Assembly: GCF_000931445.1 (NCBI RefSeq)
Contig: NZ_CP010849.1
Span: forward strand, 6,634,001 to 6,698,000
Direction of reading: 5' to 3'
Source of the DNA: Streptomyces cyaneogriseus subsp. noncyanogenus
Lineage (GTDB): Bacteria; Actinomycetota; Actinomycetes; Streptomycetales; Streptomycetaceae
Length of the DNA: 64,000 nt
A program made the translations under genes and the position numbers. The notes under the pieces were generated by a model, which ran no database searches, was not told the DNA's origin, and saw only the letters and a list, made by a program, of their open reading frames with translations. Shown here in pieces: positions 1 to 9,525 of the stretch. Each line of letters starts with the position of its first letter. The stretch's first letter is position 1.

Positions 1-3000
1 TGGGCCTTCGCCGCGAGGACGGCGGCGAACCGCTCGGCCGTCGTCTCCCGCAGCGGCGCGTCGTCCAGGTGCATGGCGGCGTGGACGACACCGCGCACCG
101 GCCGGCCCGCGGCCTCGGCTTCGGCGAGGATCGCCTCGATCGCCCCGGCGTCGGTCACGTCGGCGGCGTGCGCCCGGGCCCGCGTCCCCAGGGCGGCGAG
201 TTCGTCGAGCAGGGCGGGCGCCCCGGGCGTCGCCTCACCGCGGCGGCCGACGAGCGCCAGCGCGCCGGCGCCGTGACGGGCGAGGTAGCGCGCGGTGACC
301 GCCCCGAAGCCGCTGAGGCCACCGGTGACGAGGTAGGTGGCGTCCGGGTCCAGGCGCGGCGGCTCGTCGGGCCGCTCCACCCGCACCGGCTCGTCCGCGT
401 CGAAGGCGATGACGACCTTGCCGAGGTGCCGGGAGTGCCGCAGCGAGCGCAGCGCCTCCCCGACGTCGGGGGCGGGGCGGATCTGGTGCGGCAGCGGCCG
501 GTACCGTCCCGCGGCCACCCGCCGCGCCACCTCCGCGAAGGCCGCGGCCACCGTCTGCGGCGCGTCGGCGGCCAGCCGGGTGATGTCGACGGCGAAGTAG
601 GAGAGGTTGTCGCGGAACGGACGCAGCAGCATCGGCTGGTTGCCGTGGATGTCGCGCTTGCCGAGTTCGACGAAACGACCGCCGGGCCGCAGGCACTCCA
701 GCCCCCGCGCGATCGCCTCGCCCGCCAGGGAGTTGAGGACCACGTCGACGCCCCGGCCCCCCGTGACCTCCCGCACCCGGTCGGCGAAGGAGAGACCGCG
801 GGAGTCCAGGACGTGCTCGGCGCCGAGCGCGCGCAGCAGGTCCCGCTTGGCCGGGGTGCCGGCCGTGGCGATCACCGAGGCGCCCAGGGCGCGGGCGTAC
901 CGCAGCGCCGCGAGACCGACCCCGCCGGCCCCGCCGTGCACCAGCAGCGTCTCGCCGGGCGCCAGCCGGGCCAGCTCCTCCAGGCTGTGCTGCACGGTGA
1001 GGTAGACCGCGGGCAGGGTCGCGGCCTCGCCGTAGTCCATGCCGTCGGGGATGCGTCCGGTCTGCTCGGTCCGCACCCGTACGTGGGAGGCGAGCGTGCC
1101 GTGACCGAACGCGAACACCCGGTCCCCGGGCGCGAGTTCCGTCACCCCCGGTCCGACGGCGACGACGTCCCCGGCGCATTCCAGGCCGGGCGCCGGCCCG
1201 CCGGGCACCGGTGGTTCGGCGCCGGGCGGGAGCATGCCCGCGGCCAGCAGCACATCGCGGTAGTTCAGCGCCGCGGCGCGCACCCGGACCACCACCTCGC
1301 CACGGTCCGCCGCCGACGGCCCGGCGGGCACCCACGCCGGCCGGTGCCCGCGCCCCGGTCCGCCCAGCCGGAGGGCGTAGGGGCGGCCGGTGCCGTCCTC
1401 CTCCCAGGCGGCGGGAACGCAGTCGACCGGCCGCGGCACGAACCGGCCCCGCCGGGTGAGGACCACCTCGTCGTCGCCGGTGGGGTCGAGCAGTTCCCGC
1501 GCGATCCGCCCGGCATCCGCGGACGGGTCGGCGCGGTGCTCCACCGACAGCCGGCGGACCGCCAGCCCCGGTCGCTCGTTGGCCAGTACACGTCCGACCC
1601 CCCACACCGCGGCGTCGGCGGGACGCCCGGGCCCGGCCGGCTCGGGGAACAGCCCGGTCTCCCCGGTCACCAGCCACAGCGCGCCGCCGCCGTCCGGCCT
1701 CGCGGCGCCGCAGGCGTCGGCCACGGCCCGCACCAGCCCGGCCCTGCGCACCGTGCCGCCCCGGTCCTCCTCCCCGGCCGGGGCGTCGAAGAGTACGACG
1801 ACGCCGTCCGGCCGGCCCTCTCCCAGGGAGAGCCGGGCCCGCCAGGGGTCGAAGACGCCCGATACGTCCACGAGGGCGGCCTCGGCGCCCGCGGAGGACA
1901 GGAGCGAGACGAGGGCCGGACCGAGAGCGCCGCCCCCGCGTTCGGTCACCACGACCCAGCGGCCCGGTGGCGAGGCGGGGGACACCACCTGCGGCACCGC
2001 CGCGGCGGGACGGCGGCCGCGGCGGGCGCACAGCACGGAGTAGGCGTCCCCGCCGACCGCCTCCCCCGTCCGGACCGCCGCGTCGAAGCCGCACCGCTCC
2101 AGGAGCGGCACCCATCCGGTGGGGGGCAGCAGCGGAGTGCCGCGCAGGTCGTGGTCGGTGAAGGCCCAGTAGCCGTCGAGGAGACCGAAGCACGGACCGA
2201 GCAGCTCCTCGTCGTGGCTCTCCAGGGCGAGCAGGTGCCCGCCGTCCGCGAGCAGGGCCGCCAGACGGCGTGCCGTGGCGCTCAGGCCGGCGGTCGCGTG
2301 CAGCACGTTCGCCGCCACGACGAGGTCGAACTCCCCTTCCGCGAAGCCCTGCGCCACCGGGTCGCGCTCCAGGTCCAGGGTCCGGTACTCGACGAAGCCG
2401 CAGGCGTCGAAACGGGCCCGCGCCCGGGGGAAGAAGCCCTCGGAGACGTCCGTGTAGACGTACCGGGTGAGAGCGGGCGGGAGCGCCGGGAGCAGCACGG
2501 CGGTCGTGCCGCCGGTGCCCGCGCCGACCTCCAGCACGCGCAGCGGGCGGTCGGCGGGCCATGCCGCGAGCGCCTCGGCCAGCAGGGACCGGGCGCACCG
2601 GCCGAGGGCCCGCATGTCCGGCGTGTCGTTGTAGAGCGCTTCGACGAGATGCCGGTCGGCCTCCGCGAACAGCACCTCGCGGGGGTCGGCCTCCCCCTTG
2701 AGGATCTCCGGCAGACGGGTGCCGCAGCGGGTGTAGACGGCGATGGCCGAGATCCACCGGGGGAAGTCCTCCGCGCAGGACCGCAGGTGCTCCAGCGGCC
2801 GGGGCGTGCCCGTGAAGCGCAGGCGCTCGCGGTCCGGCGTGTCCCCGCCCGCCCGGCGGAGCAGGCCGGCCCGCTCCGCCATGCCGGTCAGCAGGCGGAC
2901 GTACCGGTCGTACCGCGGGAGCACCCCCGCGGCCCGCAGATCCTCCGGGGAGAATTCCCGCGCTCCGGGCAGCAGCCGGGCGAAGGTGTCCGCGGCCCAG

Positions 3001-6000
3001 TGGCCGATCGCGGTCTTGATCCGCGGGGCGAAGGCGGAGTCCGCGCGCCCGCGGGCGTCCCGCCCCGCCTCCGTCGCCGCGTGCCGGGCGGCCGCGCGGA
3101 CCAGATCCGCCGGGGCGGGGAACGGGACCGGCTCGCCCCGGTGGTCGCCGTCGCGGGGCGCGGCCCGCAGCACCTGCGTCACCTGCTGGAGTTCCTCGGC
3201 CCGGCCGGCCGCCACCCCCTTGAGCCGGCATCCCGCCAGCTCCGCCACGACCCGGCCGGTCTCGTCCGCCACGGCGAGGTCGAAGACGGCCTCCGCCCGG
3301 CCGGGCGACACGGCCCGGACGTGGATCAGACCGCGGTGCGGCAGCCGGTCCCACACGCGCGCGGCCGCGATGGCGGTCGGCACGTACATCCGGCCCCCGG
3401 GCAGCGCGCCGAGCAGGGGGGAGGCCGCCTGGAGCGCGCCGTCGAGCACGGCGGGGTGCGCCTCGTAGCCGTCGTCGCGCGCCGGGGGCTCCCAGGCGTA
3501 CTCGGCCAGCACCTCGTCCGCACCCGCCCACAGCCCGGTCAGCACCCGGAAGGACGGGCCGTACTCCAGCCCGGCCCGCGCGGCCTGCGCGTAGTGACGC
3601 GCCGCGTCCACCCGGATGCCCGCCCGGCCCAGCCGCTCGCGTACGGCGGCCAGGTCGACGGGGTCCGGTGGCCGGGAGACCAGGCGGCGGACCCGGCCGC
3701 GGGCGTGCGTCCGCCAGGGTGCCGCGGTGCCGGGGCGCGAGGCGACACGGACCACGCCGTCCTCCTCCGACAGCGAGGTCTGGAGCACCACCTCGTCGGT
3801 CTCGTCGTCGCGGGGCGCGACCAGGGCGTTCACGATGTCGAGGTCGGTGACCTCGGCGGCACCCGCGAAGACGGCGCGTCCGGCGGCGAGCGCGGCCTCC
3901 AGGTACGCCGTACCGGGCATGACCACGGCCCCGTCGACCCGGTGGTCCTCCAGCCAGGGCAGGCGGAGGCTGCTCAGGGTCTGGTGCCAGGCCGGCTCGG
4001 CGACCGCCACGCGACGGCCCAGCAGCGGATGGACGAGAGCCGGGTCCTGCGGAATGCGGACCCATCCGTCGGGCGAGCCGTTCCAGTGGCGTTCGCGCTG
4101 CCAGGGGTAGGCGGGGAGGGTGGCGACCCGGCCGGGGCGCGGGAAGCGGTCGCCACCGTCCAGGACCCCCGCGGCGTACAGGTGCGCCACCGTCCGGCGC
4201 ACCGCCTCGGGGCCGGCCTGATCGCGGCGGCAGACCGGTACCACCGCGCTCGCGGCGGTCAGCCGCCTCAGATAGGGAGCGAGCACGGCGTGCGGGCCGA
4301 TCTCGACGAACAGGGCGCAGCCGTCCTCGGCCAGGGCCCGTACGGCGCCGGCGAACAGGACCGGTGCGCGTACGTTGCGCCACCAGTGGTCCGCGTCCAG
4401 CGCCTCGCCCCGCAGCAGCCCGCCCGTGACGGTGGAGGCGAGCGGAACGCGGGCGGGACCGGGCCGCAGCCGGGCGAGGGCCGCCTTCAACGGCTCCTCG
4501 ACGGCGTCCATGGCCCTGCTGTGGAAGGCGTATTGGAGATCCAGCTCGCGGAAGAAGACGCCCCGGGCGCCCAGCTCCCGGCCCAGCTCCGCCAGCGCGG
4601 CCGGGTCCCCGGCGAGGGTCACGTCGGTGGGGGAGTTGACCCCGGCCACCTCCAGGCGGCCCGCGTGGGCGGCGATCTCCTTCCGGGCCGCTTCCCACGA
4701 CAGGCCGACGGCCGCCATCCGGCCGCCGCCCGCGGTCGGCGCCTGGGCGCGGCTGCGTTCGGCGAGGACCAGGCAGGCGGCGGCCAGGTCGAGGGCCCCG
4801 CAGACATGGGCGGCGGTGATCTCGCCGACGCTGTGGCCCACGACGGCGTCCGGCCGGACGCCGTCCGCCTCCAGCAGCCGTACGAGACCGATCTGCACGG
4901 CGAACAGCAGCGGCTGGGCCACCTCGGTCAGATGGAGCCGGGATTCCGGCGCGGTGAGTTCCTCGACGACCGACCAGCCGAGCCGGGGGGCGAGTTCCGC
5001 GTCGACGGCTTCCACGGCCCGCCGGAAGGCCGGTTCGCCCCGCAAGAGCTCCACTCCCATGCCGTGCCACTGGGAGTTGTTGCCGGAGAAGGCGAACGCG
5101 ACCTTTCCCGACGCGGGCGTGGTGGCGGGCACCGCGCCGCCCGCCACCGCGTACAGCGCCTCGGCGGCCTCGGCGGGGTCGCGCGCCAGCACGGCGGCGC
5201 GGTGCTCGTGGCGCGTCCGGCGCACGGCCGAGGTGTAGCAGACGTCGTAGAAGTCGTCCTCGCCGGTCAGCTCCAGGTGCTGCGCCATCTGCTCCGCGGC
5301 GGCCCGCAGCGCCCCGACGGTGCGGGCGGAGACCACGACCGGAAGCCGGCCGGCGGGCACGGGTACCGGCCCGGCGGCCCGCTCGGGGGGCGTGGTGAGG
5401 ACGACATGGGCGTTGGCGCCGCCGAAGCCGAAGGAGTTGACGCCCACGTAGGGCCGCCCGTCGGTCCGCAGTTCCTCGCGGCCGACCACGGGCCTGACGC
5501 GGTGGCCCGCGAAGTCGATGTGCGGGTTGAGCGGCTCGGCGTGCAGCGTGGCCGGGATCTCGCCGTGCCGCAGGATGAGCAGCGCCTTGAACACCCCGGG
5601 CATGCCCGAGGCGGCCTCCAGATGGCCGAGGTTGCTCTTCACCGAGCCGATCGGCAGGGCGCCGGTGGTGCGGCCGGCCCCCAGCGCGCGGCCGATGGCG
5701 GCGCACTCGACCGGATCGCCCACCGGCGTGCCGGTGCCGTGCGCCTCCAGGTACGCCAGGTCGTCGGGGGACAGGCCGGCTTCGCCGTACACCTCGCGCA
5801 GCAGCGCCTCCTGGGCCTCGGCGCTGGGCAGGGCCAGCCCGGTGGTGCGGCCGTCGTTGTTGGTGCCCCCGGCGACGATCACCCCGTGGATCCGGTCGCC
5901 GTCGGCGAGCGCGTCGGCCAGCCGTTTCAGCAGGACGAGACCGCCCCCCTCGGACCGGACGAAGCCGTCCGCGCCGGCCGAGAAGGCACGGCACCGCCCG

Positions 6001-6692
6001 CTGGGGGAGAGCATCGACGCACCGGAGAATCCCGCGAACCCCTGCGGGTTGAGGAGGATGTTGACCCCGCCGGCCAGCGCGGCCCGGGAGCGGCCGGAAC
6101 GCAGATGGCCGCACGCCTGGTGCAGGGCCGTCAGCGCCGAGGAGCACGCCGTGTCCACGACGACGCTCTGCCCGCGCCAGTCGAAGAAGTGCGAGACGCG
6201 GTTGGCCGTGTTGGAGACCGCCATGCCGGTGATGGTGTACGCGTTGCCGGTGTGCGGGGCGCAGGACTGTAGTTCGCCGTAGTCGCGGCTGGAGCAGCCC
6301 ACGAACACGGCGGTGTCGGAGCCCGCCGTGCGGCGGTGGTCGATCCCGGCGTCGTCGAGCGCCTCGACCGCCAGCTCCAGCACCAGCCGCTGCTGGGGGT
6401 CCATCCGCGACGCCTCGCGCGGGGAGACGCCGGTGAAGAAGGAGGTGTCGAAACCCGTGATGTCGTCGAGGAAGCCGCCCGCCGCCGTGTAGCTCACGCC
6501 GGGGCGGCGGCGCCTGGCGTCGGTGAAGTCCGCGGCGGGGAAGCGGTCCTCGGGGACGGCGGTCACCACGTCACGGCCGACGGTCAGCACCCCCCAGAGA
6601 TCGTCCAGTCCCCGGATGCCGCCGGGAAGGCGGCAGGAGGCGCCGACGACGGCGACGGCGTGCGCGGGCAGTGGGCGCGGGGAACGGGACAC
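1..6692 (-). CDS. Single-module highly reducing type I polyketide synthase, C-terminus cut off by window edge
   Basis: A multidomain PKS reads leftward from a GTG at 6692 (GGAG ten bases upstream) and leaves the window after about 2,230 residues. Visible domains in order: ketosynthase (~8-420; Cys183 in DTACSS, His318 in EAHGTGT, His357 in SNLGHLE), acyltransferase (~525-835; Ser621 in GHSVG, later YAFHS), dehydratase (~885-1170; His917 in HRVDGAVVMPG, Asp1084 in LDGALQ), C-methyltransferase (EVGAGTGG near 1388), enoylreductase (GGAGGVGLA near 1920) and the start of a ketoreductase (TGGLSGFG near 2118). All catalytic residues that can be checked are present. KS-AT-DH-MT-ER-KR is the order of iterative highly reducing synthases, so the product is probably a saturated, methyl-branched acyl chain; that is inference. 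The AT motif YAFH is neither the usual malonyl (HAFH) nor methylmalonyl (YASH) signature. An ACP presumably follows off-window. The SDR gene lies 54 bases upstream in the same direction. Confidence 0.93.
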   Translation of the reverse strand, partial: MSRSPRPLPAHAVAVVGASCRLPGGIRGLDDLWGVLTVGRDVVTAVPEDRFPAADFTDARRRRPGVSYTAAGGFLDDITGFDTSFFTGVSPREASRMDPQQRLVLELAVEALDDAGIDHRRTAGSDTAVFVGCSSRDYGELQSCAPHTGNAYTITGMAVSNTANRVSHFFDWRGQSVVVDTACSSALTALHQACGHLRSGRSRAALAGGVNILLNPQGFAGFSGASMLSPSGRCRAFSAGADGFVRSEGGGLVLLKRLADALADGDRIHGVIVAGGTNNDGRTTGLALPSAEAQEALLREVYGEAGLSPDDLAYLEAHGTGTPVGDPVECAAIGRALGAGRTTGALPIGSVKSNLGHLEAASGMPGVFKALLILRHGEIPATLHAEPLNPHIDFAGHRVRPVVGREELRTDGRPYVGVNSFGFGGANAHVVLTTPPERAAGPVPVPAGRLPVVVSARTVGALRAAAEQMAQHLELTGEDDFYDVCYTSAVRRTRHEHRAAVLARDPAEAAEALYAVAGGAVPATTPASGKVAFAFSGNNSQWHGMGVELLRGEPAFRRAVEAVDAELAPRLGWSVVEELTAPESRLHLTEVAQPLLFAVQIGLVRLLEADGVRPDAVVGHSVGEITAAHVCGALDLAAACLVLAERSRAQAPTAGGGRMAAVGLSWEAARKEIAAHAGRLEVAGVNSPTDVTLAGDPAALAELGRELGARGVFFRELDLQYAFHSRAMDAVEEPLKAALARLRPGPARVPLASTVTGGLLRGEALDADHWWRNVRAPVLFAGAVRALAEDGCALFVEIGPHAVLAPYLRRLTAASAVVPVCRRDQAGPEAVRRTVAHLYAAGVLDGGDRFPRPGRVATLPAYPWQRERHWNGSPDGWVRIPQDPALVHPLLGRRVAVAEPAWHQTLSSLRLPWLEDHRVDGAVVMPGTAYLEAALAAGRAVFAGAAEVTDLDIVNALVAPRDDETDEVVLQTSLSEEDGVVRVASRPGTAAPWRTHARGRVRRLVSRPPDPVDLAAVRERLGRAGIRVDAARHYAQAARAGLEYGPSFRVLTGLWAGADEVLAEYAWEPPARDDGYEAHPAVLDGALQAASPLLGALPGGRMYVPTAIAAARVWDRLPHRGLIHVRAVSPGRAEAVFDLAVADETGRVVAELAGCRLKGVAAGRAEELQQVTQVLRAAPRDGDHRGEPVPFPAPADLVRAAARHAATEAGRDARGRADSAFAPRIKTAIGHWAADTFARLLPGAREFSPEDLRAAGVLPRYDRYVRLLTGMAERAGLLRRAGGDTPDRERLRFTGTPRPLEHLRSCAEDFPRWISAIAVYTRCGTRLPEILKGEADPREVLFAEADRHLVEALYNDTPDMRALGRCARSLLAEALAAWPADRPLRVLEVGAGTGGTTAVLLPALPPALTRYVYTDVSEGFFPRARARFDACGFVEYRTLDLERDPVAQGFAEGEFDLVVAANVLHATAGLSATARRLAALLADGGHLLALESHDEELLGPCFGLLDGYWAFTDHDLRGTPLLPPTGWVPLLERCGFDAAVRTGEAVGGDAYSVLCARRGRRPAAAVPQVVSPASPPGRWVVVTERGGGALGPALVSLLSSAGAEAALVDVSGVFDPWRARLSLGEGRPDGVVVLFDAPAGEEDRGGTVRRAGLVRAVADACGAARPDGGGALWLVTGETGLFPEPAGPGRPADAAVWGVGRVLANERPGLAVRRLSVEHRADPSADAGRIARELLDPTGDDEVVLTRRGRFVPRPVDCVPAAWEEDGTGRPYALRLGGPGRGHRPAWVPAGPSAADRGEVVVRVRAAALNYRDVLLAAGMLPPGAEPPVPGGPAPGLECAGDVVAVGPGVTELAPGDRVFAFGHGTLASHVRVRTEQTGRIPDGMDYGEAATLPAVYLTVQHSLEELARLAPGETLLVHGGAGGVGLAALRYARALGASVIATAGTPAKRDLLRALGAEHVLDSRGLSFADRVREVTGGRGVDVVLNSLAGEAIARGLECLRPGGRFVELGKRDIHGNQPMLLRPFRDNLSYFAVDITRLAADAPQTVAAAFAEVARRVAAGRYRPLPHQIRPAPDVGEALRSLRHSRHLGKVVIAFDADEPVRVERPDEPPRLDPDATYLVTGGLSGFGAVTARYLARHGAGALALVGRRGEATPGAPALLDELAALGTRARAHAADVTDAGAIEAILAEAEAAGRPVRGVVHAAMHLDDAPLRETTAERFAAVLAAKA

Positions 6693-6746
6693 GGCAGCTC
6701 CGACGGGTGGTGGGAGGGGGTGGTGCGCGGGCGGTGCGGCGGGCGT

Positions 6747-7913
6747 TCAGGTGTCCGCGGTCGTCCGCTCCCCGGCGTGCGGCACCGCGCCCGCGAAGCC
6801 CATGGCCCGGGCCAGGTAGTCCCGGTCGACCGGAGCGGGGTCGGGAAGCCCGCCCGTCCGCTCGGCGGCGCGCTCACGGCCGTAGCGGCGTCGGTGGTGG
6901 CAGTAGCTCAGGAAGCCGGGCAGGTGGTCCGCGACGAAGCGCTCGGCCGGGGTGGGGTCGGGCAGCGCGTCGACGCAGTCGAGGGTGAGGCCGGGGTGGT
7001 GGGCTTCGACGGCGTCGACGATCAGCCGTAGCGGCGTCTCGCGCGGGTGCACGATGTGGCACGTCCGTACGCCGCCGCCGTCCTCGGCGGTGTCGTGGCC
7101 GATGCGCAGCATCGCCTCCGTGGCGTGACCGTCCGGGACGATGTTGAACTCCGCGTCCGCGGGCACATGCAGCCTCAGCCGCAGCCCGGCCCCCTCCCGG
7201 CGCAGCGACGCCACCGGGGGGATGCCCGGCGCACCGTTGCGGGCCAGGGTGCCGATCATGTCGCCCAGGACCCGCAGCGGGTGCCCCGGCAGCCCCTCCC
7301 GGGGCGCCGCGTCGGAGGCGACGATGCCGGGCCGCAGGACGACGACCGGCCGGCCCGGCCGCCGCGCCCAGTCCCGCACCAGCCGCTCCGCCCGGTACTT
7401 GGACTCGTCGTAGTGGGTCTCGAAACCGAACGCGTCGGTGAGGTCCTCCTCGGCGACCACGCCCTCGCGGCGCCCGCCCGCCACGGCCACGGTGCTCAGG
7501 TGGACCAGGCGGCAGCCCGGCGCGGTGGCCCCGGCGAACTCCAGGACCCGCTCGGTGCCGTGCACATTGGTGCGGAACAGCCGCTCGCGCTCGCCCGCCA
7601 GCGCGATGTCCCCGGCGCAGTGCCAGACCGCTTCGGCCTCCCGGGCCAGACGCCCGTACACGGCGGGCGCCAGGCCGAGCCACGGCCGGGTGACGTCCCC
7701 CGCGACGCAGCGCAGCCGCGAGCGGGCCGGTGCGCCGATCCCGCCTCCCGCGAGGCTCTCCAGGATTGCGAGGACGCGGGAGCGCAGCTCGGCGGCGGTT
7801 CCCCGGCCCAGTACGGTGACGTGCCGTCCGCGGCGGGTGAGCAGACCGAGCAGAAGCCTGGAGCCCAGGAATCCGGTGGCGCCGGTGATCAGTGTGGTCA
7901 CGCGGAGCAGCAT
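6747..7913 (-). CDS. Thioester-reductase-like SDR (NAD-binding_4 type)
   Basis: A 388-residue extended short-chain dehydrogenase. The N-terminal Rossmann motif TGATGFLGSRLL and the catalytic YDESK (Tyr-x3-Lys) are intact. The layout resembles the reductive-release domains of NRPS/PKS and fatty acyl-CoA reductases, which use NAD(P)H to release an acyl thioester as an aldehyde or alcohol. It lies 54 bases upstream of the PKS start on the same strand, so the two are probably cotranscribed, and the SDR may release or modify the PKS product (inference). The ATG at 7913 is preferred because a weak GAGA lies upstream; the GTG at 7901 has no ribosome binding site. It is divergent from the CFA-synthase-like gene. 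A plain sugar-nucleotide or steroid SDR cannot be excluded. Confidence 0.85.
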   Translation of the reverse strand: MLLRVTTLITGATGFLGSRLLLGLLTRRGRHVTVLGRGTAAELRSRVLAILESLAGGGIGAPARSRLRCVAGDVTRPWLGLAPAVYGRLAREAEAVWHCAGDIALAGERERLFRTNVHGTERVLEFAGATAPGCRLVHLSTVAVAGGRREGVVAEEDLTDAFGFETHYDESKYRAERLVRDWARRPGRPVVVLRPGIVASDAAPREGLPGHPLRVLGDMIGTLARNGAPGIPPVASLRREGAGLRLRLHVPADAEFNIVPDGHATEAMLRIGHDTAEDGGGVRTCHIVHPRETPLRLIVDAVEAHHPGLTLDCVDALPDPTPAERFVADHLPGFLSYCHHRRRYGRERAAERTGGLPDPAPVDRDYLARAMGFAGAVPHAGERTTADT

Positions 7914-7950
7914 GGACCAGTTCTCGGGACGACTTCGGTCACTCTTTGGA

Positions 7951-7979
7951 ATTAACCGATTACTTTATGATTTCGCCAA
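7951..7979 (-). promoter_or_regulatory. Candidate promoter for the SDR-PKS operon
   Basis: In the AT-richer part of the divergent spacer between the SDR and the CFA-type gene, the minus strand carries TTGGCG, 17 bases, then GTTAAT, ending 38 bases before the SDR start codon. The surrounding TAATCGGTTA is a short palindrome that could bind a regulator. Only the sequence match supports this call. Confidence 0.35.
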
Positions 7980-8204
7980 GTTGTGTGTGCGGTCCGCCCA
8001 CCAGGAAGCGATTCGCGCCCCGAGTGGGGACGGGACCGTCCGGGGTCGTCGCGGCTTCCCCGGCCCTCGCATCGCTCATTCGTGTGATGGACATCCGAGA
8101 CTCGCCGCTTCCGCCTGCTGCCCCGTGAGAATCGGCCCTCCGTGAGGGGGAGGCGCGCCGAACACCGCGCCGGTCCCCGCCCGTCGGCGATGTGCGGAGG
8201 AACC

Positions 8205-9509
8205 GTGAGCGAAAGAGCCTTCCCAGGCGTCGCCCAGCAGGTCGCCGTTTTCCTGGAACACGCGGTGGGCGCCCCACTGGAGTTCGGCGTTCGCGCGTGG
8301 GACGGCAGCACGGCCGGAGCCCGGTCGGGCTCGACGCTGGTGCTGCGCGATCCCCGGGCGGCACGCCGGATCCTCTGGCGGCCGGGACAACTCGGCGCCG
8401 CCCGTGCCTTCGTGGCCGGTGACTGCGACATCGAGGGCGATCTCGTGGCCGTCATGCGGCAGCTCGGCTCCCTGCTCGGAGCGTCGTGGCCGCGCCTGGC
8501 GGGCGCCGCGCTGGCGACTCTGCGGACCGGGCTGGACCGCGGCTTTCTCGGGCCTCCCGTCGCCAGGCCCGCGGCCGAGGTCCGCCGGTACCGCGGGGCC
8601 CGCGCGATCCGCCACCACTACGACGTCGGCGACGAGTTCTACCGACTGGTGCTCGGACCGTCCATGATCTACTCCTGCGCGTACTGGCCCGGCGGCGAGC
8701 GGACCGGCTTCGGGCTGGCCGAGGCCCAGCGGGCCAAGCTCGACCTGGTCTGCCGCAAGCTCGGCCTGCGACCGGGGATGCGGTTGCTCGACCTCGGCTG
8801 CGGCTGGGGCGGTCTGCTCCTGCACGCGGCGCGGCACTACGGCGTGACAGGGGTGGGCGTCACCCTCGCCCGGAACCAGGCGCGACTGGCCGCGCGGCGG
8901 ATCGCGGAGGCGGGCCTCCAGGACCGGGTCGAGGTGCGGCTGGAGGACTGCCGGGCGGTCCGGGACGGCCCGTTCGACGCGGTGGCCAGTATCGAGATGA
9001 CCCACCACCTGTCCCGGTCCGGCCGGCGCGCGCACGCGTCCGCCCTGGCCCGGCTGGTGGTCCCGGGCGGCCGGGTGCTCAGCCACGAGCTGTGTGTCCT
9101 GCGCGACGGGCGGAAACTGATGCGCAGCCCGTTCATGCTCCGCTACCCGCATCCGGACCTCCGTCCCGGAACGGTGGGCCGCAGCGCGCTGCTGGCCGAA
9201 CGCGCCGGTCTGGAACTGCTCGACACGGAGAACCTGCGGGATCACTTCGTCCCGACGGTCCGGTGCTGGCTGGCCCATCTGGAGCAGCACCGCGAGCGGG
9301 CCACCGCGCTGGTCGGGTACGAGACGGTGGCTGTCTGGCGGCTCTTCTTCGCCGTCGGCCTCCTGTCCTTCGAGGCCGGTCTGGCCGGTGTCCAGCACCT
9401 GCTCTACGTCCGGCCCCGGCCCACCGGCCGGCACGTCCTGGCCGCGCGGCCGAACGGATACCGGCGGCCGGAGGCGGACGGCGACCCGGCCGGCCCGCCC
9501 TCCGGCTGA
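8205..9509 (+). CDS. Cyclopropane-fatty-acyl-phospholipid synthase family methyltransferase
   Basis: A 434-residue SAM-dependent methyltransferase of the CFA synthase/mycolic acid methyltransferase family. Family marks are IRHHYDVGDEFYRLVLG, YSCAYW and the SAM site LDLGCGWGGLLLHAARHYG. These enzymes add a methylene or methyl group across a double bond of a membrane-lipid acyl chain. The start is GTG 8205 because CGGAGG lies five bases upstream; an in-frame ATG at 8142 has no such site and would add a non-family N-terminus. It is divergent from the SDR-PKS operon and convergent with tetR, 16 bases apart. Its position suggests it modifies a lipid related to the PKS product, but a housekeeping membrane role is equally possible. 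Confidence 0.9.
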   Translation: MSERAFPGVAQQVAVFLEHAVGAPLEFGVRAWDGSTAGARSGSTLVLRDPRAARRILWRPGQLGAARAFVAGDCDIEGDLVAVMRQLGSLLGASWPRLAGAALATLRTGLDRGFLGPPVARPAAEVRRYRGARAIRHHYDVGDEFYRLVLGPSMIYSCAYWPGGERTGFGLAEAQRAKLDLVCRKLGLRPGMRLLDLGCGWGGLLLHAARHYGVTGVGVTLARNQARLAARRIAEAGLQDRVEVRLEDCRAVRDGPFDAVASIEMTHHLSRSGRRAHASALARLVVPGGRVLSHELCVLRDGRKLMRSPFMLRYPHPDLRPGTVGRSALLAERAGLELLDTENLRDHFVPTVRCWLAHLEQHRERATALVGYETVAVWRLFFAVGLLSFEAGLAGVQHLLYVRPRPTGRHVLAARPNGYRRPEADGDPAGPPSG

Positions 9510-9525
9510 GGGCCGCGCCCGCCCT

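Noticed and set aside
69..6272. Long open frames antisense to or out of frame with the PKS (69-6272 plus strand, 235-6147 minus strand)
   Set aside because: They shadow the true PKS frame. Their products are Arg/Gly/Pro-rich with no domain, while the frame from 6692 carries every PKS active-site motif.
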